Made by a program: the position numbers and the translations under genes
In this document: in pieces, positions 23,657-30,732 of the stretch
How the letters are laid out: every line of letters starts with the position of its first letter
Numbering within the stretch: the first letter of the stretch is position 1
Source: JAVZOV01 sp049976445
GTDB lineage: Archaea > Thermoproteota > Thermoprotei > Gearchaeales > WAQG01
Assembly: GCA_049976445.1 (NCBI GenBank)
Contig: JBMFIF010000015.1
Coordinates: forward strand, 1 to 30,732
Reading direction: 5' to 3'
Length of the DNA: 30,732 nucleotides
The notes under the pieces: model-generated
What the model was told of the DNA's origin: nothing
The model's input: only the letters and a program-made list of their open reading frames with translations
Databases searched by the model: none

Positions 23657-26600
23657 TTGTATAAAATTATTGAAGAAAGTTTTATGAATGTATTAGAAAT
23701 GGGAAGACGTGCTAGGATGAAGGGTGTTGATCCTGAAACGGAACCAGAAGTAATAGTAGTTCATAGTCGTGCTGAATTAATGCAGGAGTTAATGCCAGAA
23801 CTTAAGGATTTCGGAGTACGGGCTGATGTTCTTATCTCGTCTTTAGGTCCGGAAGTTGCGGGTTTTAAGGCTGCTGAAGAGACTATGTTAGGTAAGTTTG
23901 GTAGTTTTCCTGAAGACAGATCAATACTCTTAGCTATTCGTGCAGGTCTTGTTACTATAAACCAGGGTTATGATGATGGAGGCATTTATTCTATTTCTGA
24001 TGCAAAAGTCGTTTCGCAACCTCAGAAATCTTTGTTACTTAATTATAATTCTGCTGTTTTTAAAACTAAATCTTCTAATCTAGCTTTTTCAGTAATGATT
24101 GCAGATTATGTTCGTCGTAGTGCACATTTGAATAAATATAAATTCAGTATTGAAGAGTTTAATAGTTTTTATAATGAGAGTGAAAATAGTAGAGATTCTT
24201 TTCATGTAATAAGGGAAATAATGTCTCATCTTCAAATAGGCGTTTCTAGTGATGAAGGATTTGGTGTTGTTTCTCGAGTTTTATTAAGCATTGCTATGCA
24301 TAAAAATAGATTAGTTCGATTGTCTAAAATGTTAAATCTCGAGGGATGGAACTGGCTTGAAAATTTAAGTTTCAAGAGACCTTTTCATTATATAAAAATG
24401 CCTCTTTCTCAGCATGGTAAAGGTGGGTTTAAAATACGTTATGGAAGAGCATATAATACTGGGTTTGGTGCTGTTGGCATTCATCCTGCAACAATGTTTT
24501 TACTTAATGGTCTCATAAGGACTGGTTCAGTTTTAAAATTAGATACTGCTCCATGGTATGCTATAGCTATTCCTGTAGATACTATTGATGGACCGATTGT
24601 TGAACTAAAAGATGGTAGTATTGTAAGAATAGAGAATTTTGAGGATGCACTAAAAATAGGTGGAAAAGTATCTAAAATACTTCATTTAGGTGATATCTTG
24701 ATTTCTTATAATGATCTAGCACGTTTCAATGTTAAGCTGAAGAAAGCTGGTTTCTGTAATGAATGGTGGCAATTATTATTTTTAAGAAAAATAAGGGAAA
24801 AAACTAATCTCAATCTAATAGAGAAAGATATGAATCTTGATGATAAAAGCATAAAAGATATTGTTGAGGGAAGAATATTACCCAGCGATTCACAGGCTAT
24901 TAATTTTTCAAAAAAATTGGGATTACCACTTCATCCTAAATATACATTTAATTGGGATGCATTATCTGTTAATGATTATTTGCAGTTAAGAAAAATATTG
25001 CAAGCATCGCACTTTACTCTTCAGGATAATAAATTACTTGTAAGGTATACTCCAGAAATTAAAAGATTATTTAAAAAGTTGTTAGTGCCCCATATTATTT
25101 CAAATAGTTTCTTAGATGTTAATGAAGGACGTGCTTTACTTTCATGTCTTGGTTTTGACACTAATATAACCTATGAGGCAATTAAGTGGATGGATGTTAA
25201 TGACATAATATTTTTTGTTTCAGGAATTACTATTATACCTAAGTATGTAAATAATGTGAACGTATCTTTAATCATTAAAAAACAAAAGAAAAACAAGAAT
25301 GCTCACACTATTATACCGTTTAATGTTGATGATCTAGCTATAATTAATGAAAAAAGTGTTAATGCATCATTACCTATCAGAATCTGCAAAAATTGTAATG
25401 ATATAACGTATAAGTATCAGTGTCCTACATGCAGATCACGAACGATTAAAGGTTATTACTGTCCGAGATGCGGAATGTTTACAGATTCTACAATATGTCC
25501 TAATTGTAACCTAAAGACAAACCCCCATAATATCTTTTCTATTAGTATTGAAGAATACAGGAATGCCATAAAAGAGATAGGATTTGGTTCTCCAAGTACA
25601 TTGAGACCAGTAAAGGATAGTAAAGGTTATGAGATAATTGAAAAAGGAATTTTACGTTCGTTAAATAATGTATCAGTAAGCAATGATGGAATAGTCAAAA
25701 TAAAGATAACTAATGCTCCTCTCACTCATTTTAGGCCAAAGGACATAGGTATTAGTATTCATAAATTGAAATCTTTAGGGTATAATTATGATATTAATGG
25801 GAATGAATTAATCGATGAAAATCAAGTTGTAAAATTATTCCCATATGATGTAATATTACCAATGCATGTTGGGGAGTTACTTTTAAATGTAACTAAGTTT
25901 GTAGATTCTGAACTACAACGTGTATATAAGTTACCATTATTTTACTATATATTAGATTTATACGGACTCATAGGACATTTAATAGTAGGATTCGCCCCTA
26001 ATTCACGTATAGGTGTGATTGGCCGTATAATCGGATTTAGTGAATCTGATGTATTATATGCACATCCATCATGGCATATGTCAAAGGGTAGATTATGTAA
26101 CGGACAGGAAGATTACATTGCGCTGGCACTTGATTTGATTCTCAATTATTCATCAAAGTATTTAGGATATGATCATTATCCATTTATAGTGAATATGCAT
26201 ATTAATGAGATTAACTTAACAGATGAACCAATAACAGTTTATGATACATCATGGATCGGTGAGAAAGCCTCCTCAGTAAACATTAGTGAAGAAGCTAATT
26301 ATAATAATTTAATGTTTCACCCAGGATTTTTAATCAATCCAATACAACAACACTCTCAAAGTATATTAAGTAATCTAGAACTTTATTTAAATGTAATGTT
26401 AAAACTTGACTACGTTGATGTTGAAAAAATCTCAACTATTATTTCTGCTCAACTCATTCCTGTTTTCAAGAGAAAATTATTAAAGTATTTGACATCGGGA
26501 TTTATCTGTACAAAATGTGGAGCAATTTATAAAAGACCACCACTAAATGGTCTTTGTATTAAATGTGATTCCCCATTAAGAACAGTGAAAGATTTGAAAA

Positions 26601-26743
26601 GTCTCGCAAAATACATAATTATATTTGATAAAATATCAACAATAACTAGAAAACGACCAAGCATAGTACAAAATATTGCTAACACTATTCGTGATATAAT
26701 TAAAGAAATAGAGGTTGAAGAAAAGTTAGATCGTTTTCTTTAA
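23657..26743 (+). CDS. DNA polymerase D large subunit (DP2) homologue with lost catalytic residues
   Basis: A protein of about 1028 residues that follows DP2, the catalytic subunit of archaeal PolD, along its length: ALA/ARAKG-like N-terminus (GRRARMKGVDPETEPE), GGFKIRYGRAYNTGFG, GIHPATMFLLN, DGPIVELKDGSIVRI, CNEWW, zinc fingers CKNC/CPTC/CPRCG/CPNC (about 592-640), GVIGRIIGFSESDVLYAHPSWH, and the C-terminal finger CTKCGAIYKRPPLNGLCIKC. In active DP2 YAHPxWH is followed by NCDGDED, whose two Asp hold the catalytic metals. Here the block reads LCNGQED (813-819). The FTHDT-like motif downstream is also changed (MFHPGF). It is shorter than Pyrococcus DP2 (about 1260) and lacks the C-terminal PCNA-binding tail. 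TTG 23657 follows AGGTG by 6 bases; GTG 23648 and TTG 23654 are alternatives. The gene is intact, so probably a functional but non-catalytic protein. Confidence 0.88.
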   Translation: MYKIIEESFMNVLEMGRRARMKGVDPETEPEVIVVHSRAELMQELMPELKDFGVRADVLISSLGPEVAGFKAAEETMLGKFGSFPEDRSILLAIRAGLVTINQGYDDGGIYSISDAKVVSQPQKSLLLNYNSAVFKTKSSNLAFSVMIADYVRRSAHLNKYKFSIEEFNSFYNESENSRDSFHVIREIMSHLQIGVSSDEGFGVVSRVLLSIAMHKNRLVRLSKMLNLEGWNWLENLSFKRPFHYIKMPLSQHGKGGFKIRYGRAYNTGFGAVGIHPATMFLLNGLIRTGSVLKLDTAPWYAIAIPVDTIDGPIVELKDGSIVRIENFEDALKIGGKVSKILHLGDILISYNDLARFNVKLKKAGFCNEWWQLLFLRKIREKTNLNLIEKDMNLDDKSIKDIVEGRILPSDSQAINFSKKLGLPLHPKYTFNWDALSVNDYLQLRKILQASHFTLQDNKLLVRYTPEIKRLFKKLLVPHIISNSFLDVNEGRALLSCLGFDTNITYEAIKWMDVNDIIFFVSGITIIPKYVNNVNVSLIIKKQKKNKNAHTIIPFNVDDLAIINEKSVNASLPIRICKNCNDITYKYQCPTCRSRTIKGYYCPRCGMFTDSTICPNCNLKTNPHNIFSISIEEYRNAIKEIGFGSPSTLRPVKDSKGYEIIEKGILRSLNNVSVSNDGIVKIKITNAPLTHFRPKDIGISIHKLKSLGYNYDINGNELIDENQVVKLFPYDVILPMHVGELLLNVTKFVDSELQRVYKLPLFYYILDLYGLIGHLIVGFAPNSRIGVIGRIIGFSESDVLYAHPSWHMSKGRLCNGQEDYIALALDLILNYSSKYLGYDHYPFIVNMHINEINLTDEPITVYDTSWIGEKASSVNISEEANYNNLMFHPGFLINPIQQHSQSILSNLELYLNVMLKLDYVDVEKISTIISAQLIPVFKRKLLKYLTSGFICTKCGAIYKRPPLNGLCIKCDSPLRTVKDLKSLAKYIIIFDKISTITRKRPSIVQNIANTIRDIIKEIEVEEKLDRFL

Positions 26744-26806
26744 ACTGTTATATTTTGCAAAAGTATTCTTATTTCTGATGAGAATAAAGAATATGCAAAA
26801 ATCTCT

Positions 26807-27352
26807 TTAAGCGATTAGACTATATTCTATTATTGCACCGATTAAAAGAAGCGTAGCAACTATTCCTATTATAATAACTGTTATGAAAAGTTCTGTAAGT
26901 AATATCTCATATTTTTTAATTTTTAATGCTTTTATCATAGAGTAAACAAATATTAAACTTTGAACTGCTGCAAAACCATAGGATATGTACTCAAACCAAA
27001 AATGCGGAAAGAACATAGTAAAGAGAAAGAGTTTTCCTCCTAAGTTGCTTCCATATTTTACAATACTTATAGCTGCAAATGCTTGTCCAGTATTATATGC
27101 TATTACCATGGCAAGGAAGATCCCAATGAAAGGTATTATCATCAAAGTAGATAAGAAGAAATTATTTTTAAAAATATCTGATGGCCCATTAATGCTTTGA
27201 ACTGTTTTATTTAAATCATTATACATGTTTTGTGCATCATTCACACTAATGTATCCTATGGATCCCCAATATGTAACTCCAATCAAGAGAACAATACCTA
27301 TTACGCCAATTATAATTCTTACATAAAATGGTAACGAACTTTCCATTTTCAA
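26807..27352 (-). CDS. SpoIIM-like (stage II sporulation protein M family) membrane protein
   Basis: The 181-residue protein has about five membrane segments. The central part, DIFKNNFFLSTLMIIPFIGI followed by YNTGQAF and then FPHFWFEYISYGFAAVQ, matches the SpoIIM/DUF95 family, in which IFxNN, NTG and a PHG/E pattern are conserved; here PHG is PHF. Archaea do not sporulate; members in archaea are membrane proteins of unknown role, possibly linked to cell-envelope or division processes. The start is TTG at 27352, 6 bases after an AGGTG site; an ATG two codons on is the alternative. It converges with the DP2 homologue across 63 bases. Confidence 0.78.
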   Translation of the reverse strand: MKMESSLPFYVRIIIGVIGIVLLIGVTYWGSIGYISVNDAQNMYNDLNKTVQSINGPSDIFKNNFFLSTLMIIPFIGIFLAMVIAYNTGQAFAAISIVKYGSNLGGKLFLFTMFFPHFWFEYISYGFAAVQSLIFVYSMIKALKIKKYEILLTELFITVIIIGIVATLLLIGAIIEYSLIA

Positions 27353-27644
27353 GTTTTACACCTAAAATAACATGTATCCACTTCTTAATATTTATTTTTA
27401 AAGCAGTAATTATTTTGATCTTCAGAGGAAGCTTTCAATTATGATAAGATAATAAAGTGAGCTTTATGTATTATGACTTTATTCACTTAGCACTTTTAGC
27501 GGAATCATAAAGTAATAAAAATAAAGACAAGATCACATCATATACTAATGAATTATAATGTTTTGATTGTGTGAGATTATTTTTCTTTATTTTTGTTTAT
27601 TCAAATTTTTGCGTAAAATTAAATATTACTGAATTAGTATAAAT

Positions 27645-28079
27645 ATGGGAGAAGAGTTGCTTGAGGAAAGGTCTGCTGGAGCTGTAGTCTTCAGAAAAGA
27701 AAATTCCATTAGAAAGTATCTATTACTTCATTATCCAGCTGGGCATTGGGATTTTCCTAAAGGAGGAATTGATGATGACGAAACGCCTAAAGAGACTGCT
27801 ATACGTGAGGTTAGAGAGGAGACTGGAATTACTGATTTAAATTTCATTGCTGGTTTTGAGGAGAGAGTAAGTTATTTTTATAGGAAAGGTGGTAAAACTG
27901 TTCATAAGGAGGTTATATATTTTCTTGCTGAAACAAAACAGGAGATCGTAAGCTTATCGTGGGAGCATATGGGGTATGCTTGGTTAATTTTTAATGATGC
28001 ATATAAAAAACTTACTTTTAAGACATCAAAAGATGTATTAAGGAAAGCAGAAAATCATCTTCTTGCGATATTAATATGA
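27645..28079 (+). CDS. Nudix hydrolase (Ap4A hydrolase-like)
   Basis: The 144-residue protein carries a complete Nudix box at residues 40-62: GGID, E47 and the catalytic helix REVREETGI, matching GX5EX7REUXEEXGU. The N-terminal SAGAVVFR strand and GHWDFPKGG are typical of the diadenosine-tetraphosphate hydrolase branch, which cleaves dinucleoside polyphosphates and may also clean other nucleotides. It is about the usual length. The ATG has an A/T-rich promoter block just upstream (about 27615-27628) and no Shine-Dalgarno site, so the transcript is probably leaderless. It converges with the ECF transporter genes across 12 bases. The 292 bases before it show no gene, only a weak AATAAAGT/ACTTTATT inverted repeat at about 27450-27482. 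Confidence 0.92.
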   Translation: MGEELLEERSAGAVVFRKENSIRKYLLLHYPAGHWDFPKGGIDDDETPKETAIREVREETGITDLNFIAGFEERVSYFYRKGGKTVHKEVIYFLAETKQEIVSLSWEHMGYAWLIFNDAYKKLTFKTSKDVLRKAENHLLAILI

Positions 28080-28091
28080 TTTTATAATTTT

Positions 28092-28835
28092 TTATAATAT
28101 GTTAATGTTTAGTATATAAACTATGTAGAACATTAGTAAAGTTGTTGCAATTATTACTATCATTCCCATATAATCTAATGTTTTTAATTTTACTTCATAA
28201 AGACTGGTTGGTTTTTTTGTTGCTCCAAATGCTCTGGATTCCATTGTTTCAGCTACTGATCTCGCTCTTCTTATTGCATTTACTATTAAAGGGATGAATA
28301 TTGGTATATAGTTACGTGCTCGTTTTAATGGGCTTCCTTTCTCTGTTTCTAAACCTCTTGCCCGTTGCGCATCAATTACGGCTTGTATGTCTTTAAACAT
28401 TGTGGGTATAAATCGTAAGGCCATAGTAAATGCTAGAACAAAATCATAAGGTAATCCTAACTTGTAAAGTGCGTATGCTAGATCTTCAGGTGATGTGGTG
28501 CGCAAAAATACCATAAAAATGTTTACCAATGCTAAAAGTCTGAATACCATTGATAGTGAATAATAGGTGTTCATAGTGAATAACATGTTAAACCCGAATA
28601 CCATTATGATTAGTATTATGAGCCCTTTTAATGATTTTAACCATAATATGATCATTCGTGCTAAAATAATTGGTATTATTGTTAAAACAAAGATAAATAA
28701 AGTATAATTAAGTTCTGGTTTTAATAATGCTAGAATGCTAAAGAGTATTGCATATAGCATTTTAGTGTATGGTGTGAATCTATGGACTATTGTGGAGCCT
28801 TTTCTGAATTCTAATATTTCACTTGGTATCATCAT
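28092..28835 (-). CDS. ecfT: energy-coupling factor transporter transmembrane protein EcfT
   Basis: The 247-residue protein is the T component of an ECF (energy-coupling factor) vitamin or metal transporter. It has about five hydrophobic segments and the two coupling-helix motifs that contact the ATPases: AQRARG (156-161) and ESRAFG (199-204). The N-terminal FRKGSTIVHRFTPYTKML is typical. Its ATG overlaps the end of the upstream ATPase gene by 17 bases, with GGTG just before the start. Together with the two ATPases it forms the energising module; the substrate-binding S component is not in the window, so the transported molecule is unknown. Confidence 0.92.
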   Translation of the reverse strand: MMIPSEILEFRKGSTIVHRFTPYTKMLYAILFSILALLKPELNYTLFIFVLTIIPIILARMIILWLKSLKGLIILIIMVFGFNMLFTMNTYYSLSMVFRLLALVNIFMVFLRTTSPEDLAYALYKLGLPYDFVLAFTMALRFIPTMFKDIQAVIDAQRARGLETEKGSPLKRARNYIPIFIPLIVNAIRRARSVAETMESRAFGATKKPTSLYEVKLKTLDYMGMIVIIATTLLMFYIVYILNINIL

Positions 28836-29670
28836 TTTTCACCATTTTTAAGAATGCTTCAACAAATTCATTAACTTTTATTATATCATGTGGAAAGTAA
28901 CTGTCATATCTACTGAATAACCATGAAAGGTAACCTACTTGATTAGGTAATAAGTGTGCTGCTTCTAAGAGTGACAAATTTGGAAGTATATCTCTTGCGC
29001 GTCCATCTGCTAAAACTTTACCTTTAGATAATAAGATAACTCTAGGTTCTATATCGGCAACAAAATCCATATCATGAGTTATAATTATTATAGTTTTACC
29101 TTTATTAGCAAACGTTCTTATTAACTCTATAATCTTATTTTTCTGAATTTGATCTTGTCCTATCGTAGGTTCATCGAGTATTAATATCTCTGGGTCGTAA
29201 CATACTACTGAGGCTATTGCGACTCTTTTTCTTTCACCGCCACTGAGTGCTAAAGGTGAAACTTTTTCATATTTAAGGAGATCAAAAACCTCTAACGCTT
29301 CTCTTACTCTTTTTTTGATTTCTTCTTCAGGAAAGTTAAAATTTTTTAGAGCAAACGCAACTTCATCCCATACTGTTTCTGCAAATAACTGATAGTCAGG
29401 ATTTTGAAAGACAAAACCTACTTTTTTAGCTAAAGTGGCAACTGTAGTTTTTCTTGTATCAACACCGAAAACTTCAACAGTACCTTTTGTGGGTTTAAGT
29501 AATCCTATAAAATGTTTAGCTAAAGTTGTTTTTCCTGCACCATTTTCACCGATCAGTGCAACAATCTCACCTTTAAGAATAGTGAGATTTATGTCTTTTA
29601 AAGCGTTAACTCCATTAGGATAGGTAAACCATAAGTTATTCACACGTATTGCTTCAGATATATTCTCCAT
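28819..29670 (-). CDS. ecfA: ECF transporter ATPase (second EcfA)
   Basis: The 283-residue ATP-binding protein has Walker A GENGAGKTT (41-49), Q-loop FQNPDYQ (88-94), signature LSGGERKR (142-149), Walker B LILDEP (163-168) and the switch His in IIITHD. The NPDYQLF stretch is characteristic of EcfA/CbiO-type ATPases. After the ATPase core a C-terminal region of about 60 residues follows. The D-loop region reads GQDQ where GLDP is more common. It overlaps both neighbours: its start lies within the end of the first ATPase gene (31 bases) and its end in the ecfT start, so the three genes form one tightly coupled operon. GGAGG stands upstream of the ATG. Confidence 0.93.
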   Translation of the reverse strand: MENISEAIRVNNLWFTYPNGVNALKDINLTILKGEIVALIGENGAGKTTLAKHFIGLLKPTKGTVEVFGVDTRKTTVATLAKKVGFVFQNPDYQLFAETVWDEVAFALKNFNFPEEEIKKRVREALEVFDLLKYEKVSPLALSGGERKRVAIASVVCYDPEILILDEPTIGQDQIQKNKIIELIRTFANKGKTIIIITHDMDFVADIEPRVILLSKGKVLADGRARDILPNLSLLEAAHLLPNQVGYLSWLFSRYDSYFPHDIIKVNEFVEAFLKMVKNDDTK

Positions 29671-30497
29671 TTTTCAAAAGCCTCCTCTGCTGAAATTGGG
29701 GGTATAGTGTCAAGATTAATATACGATTTTAAGATTTTCCAAATTTCAACAACTTTAGGTATACTTATACCTGCATTCCAAGCAATATCTGATTTAAGAA
29801 TCTCTTTTGGCGGACCAGATGCTACAATACTACCAGATTTCATTATAAATATTAAATCAGCATGTTTAGAGAGCAAATCCAACCGATGTTCAGAAACTAC
29901 TATCGTTAACCTTAATTTTTGTCTAAGTTGCTCAAGAAGTTCAACAATGTTTTTGGCACTCATTGGATCAAGATTACTTAAAGGCTCATCAAGCACTAAA
30001 ATTTTTGGTTGCATTGCTATTGCTGCTGCTATTGCAACTTTTTGTTGTTCACCACCGCTAAGTTCATGCGGAGCTTTTTCTCGTAAACGCTCTATACCAA
30101 CAACATTTAATGCCCAATCAACTCTCTCCTTAATCTCCTCCCTTCTGAGCCCTAAATTCTCAAGCCCAAATGCTATGTCTCTCTCAACGCTTAATGTTAA
30201 AAGTTGATTTTCAGGATCCTGAAACACCATTCCAACATATTTTGCAAGCTCAAATGTCCTATGTTCTCTTATACTTAATCCATATATTCTCGCATCACCC
30301 TTTAAATCACCAGGATAAAAATTTGGTATTAACCCATTAAATGTTCGAAGAAGCGTCGTTTTACCGCAACCACTAGGACCAGTAAGGAGTATAAACTGAC
30401 CCTCCATAATATCCATGTTAATATTAACTAGTGCAGGATAATCAGATCCCAAATACGTGAAACTTAGATCTTTCACAGAGATAACAGGCTCTTTCAT
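29640..30497 (-). CDS. ecfA: ECF transporter ATPase (first EcfA)
   Basis: The 285-residue ATP-binding protein is the partner ATPase of the heterodimer: Walker A GPSGCGKTT (40-48), Q-loop FQDPENQL (92-99), signature LSGGEQQK (146-153), Walker B LVLDEP (167-172) with SNLDP, and switch His in VVSEHR. The DPENQLL block is typical of EcfA. It is the first gene of the three-gene module. GAGGTAGTG stands before the ATG. Upstream (30498-30732) I see no S-component gene, only a stretch with two transposon-end-like direct repeats and a TTATAAGTTTATG promoter-like block near the window edge, so the module may have its own promoter or start further away. Confidence 0.93.
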   Translation of the reverse strand: MKEPVISVKDLSFTYLGSDYPALVNINMDIMEGQFILLTGPSGCGKTTLLRTFNGLIPNFYPGDLKGDARIYGLSIREHRTFELAKYVGMVFQDPENQLLTLSVERDIAFGLENLGLRREEIKERVDWALNVVGIERLREKAPHELSGGEQQKVAIAAAIAMQPKILVLDEPLSNLDPMSAKNIVELLEQLRQKLRLTIVVSEHRLDLLSKHADLIFIMKSGSIVASGPPKEILKSDIAWNAGISIPKVVEIWKILKSYINLDTIPPISAEEAFEKWRIYLKQYV

Positions 30498-30564
30498 TTT
30501 ACACTACCTCTATAAACCACGACACACTATTATTTAACGTGAACTACAAATTTTTGGTGAAACC

Positions 30565-30635
30565 TGACATTCTCCTACTCTAAACCTGATCATATTTTCT
30601 TTATCCTGAAATATGACACCCTCCCTGCCCTAAAC
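30565..30635. repeat. two imperfect direct repeats resembling IS200/IS605 right ends
   Basis: A 21-base unit at 30565-30585 (TGACATTCTCCTACTCTAAA plus C) and a 22-base unit at 30614-30635 (TGACACCCTCCCTGCCCTAA plus AC) share most bases and start 49 bases apart. Read on the minus strand, the second has the TTTAGGGCxGGGAGG..GTCA character seen at the right ends of many archaeal IS200/IS605 elements. No transposase gene remains. The origin is an inference. Confidence 0.3.
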
Positions 30636-30732
30636 AGTAGTTCAAAACTTTTTAGTCAGGATGGTATTATAAGTTTATGCAAACCATACACACGATCCTA
30701 CGATCTAATAATAGTAACAAATACCTATTACA

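Noticed and set aside
1..30732. CRISPR array, rRNA genes, prophage or intact transposase
   Set aside because: I saw no regularly spaced direct repeats, no rRNA-like GC-rich blocks, no phage genes and no complete transposase gene in the window.

Overview
The window is archaeal chromosome, A+T-rich, most likely from a thermophilic member of the Thermoproteota/TACK group. The evidence: an RNA polymerase operon with an unsplit B subunit and a split A subunit (A'/A''), an L30e-type ribosomal protein and archaeal NusA, ABCE1/Rli1, a THUMP (Tan1-like) protein, short TATA-type promoters close to start codons, GGTG-type Shine-Dalgarno sites often followed by TTG, and a tRNA-Phe with an intron at a noncanonical place. 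A homologue of the large subunit of DNA polymerase D argues against the best-studied PolD-lacking crenarchaeal orders, but I cannot name the lineage.

Layout. 1-184 (-): start of a cut-off membrane-anchored protein. 356-8666 (+): transcription operon rpoH-rpoB-rpoA1-rpoA2-rpl30e-nusA, followed by a TauE/SafE permease and a DUF1634-like partner where many archaea carry rps12-rps7-tuf. 9850-10359: gene-poor stretch with the decayed 3' end of an IS200/IS605 tnpB and a GC-rich structured segment. 10360-14190 (+): THUMP protein, an extremely Glu-rich small protein, an N-terminal-only TFS/RPB9-like zinc ribbon, ABCE1 and a membrane protein that ends inside a 203-bp MITE-like inverted-repeat unit. 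14438-18540: GH57 amylase (-), HAD phosphatase (+), SWIM zinc-finger protein (-), intron-bearing tRNA-Phe (-), SpeD-family decarboxylase (-), dual-specificity phosphatase (-). 18548-21456 (-): two-subunit FAD/Fe-S amine or amino-acid dehydrogenase in an apparent operon with the phosphatase, divergent from a NikR/CopG-like regulator (+). 22101-23264 (-): stand-alone Lrp/AsnC ligand-binding domain and SurE. 23499 (+): tRNA-Thr, then the DP2 homologue. 26807-30497: SpoIIM-like membrane protein (-), Nudix hydrolase (+), and an ECF transporter module (T, A, A; -).

The most remarkable item is the DP2 homologue. It is full of DP2 sequence landmarks and zinc fingers, but the invariant catalytic block NCDGDED reads LCNGQED, so both metal-binding aspartates are gone. 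It looks like a conserved, intact, catalytically dead PolD large subunit. Also notable are the tRNA-Phe gene with a 35-nt intron after position 8 that itself contains a copy of the tRNA 5' end, the acidic-protein/zinc-ribbon/ABCE1 cluster, a perfect palindrome over the predicted start of the oxidoreductase transcript, and several relics of mobile elements.
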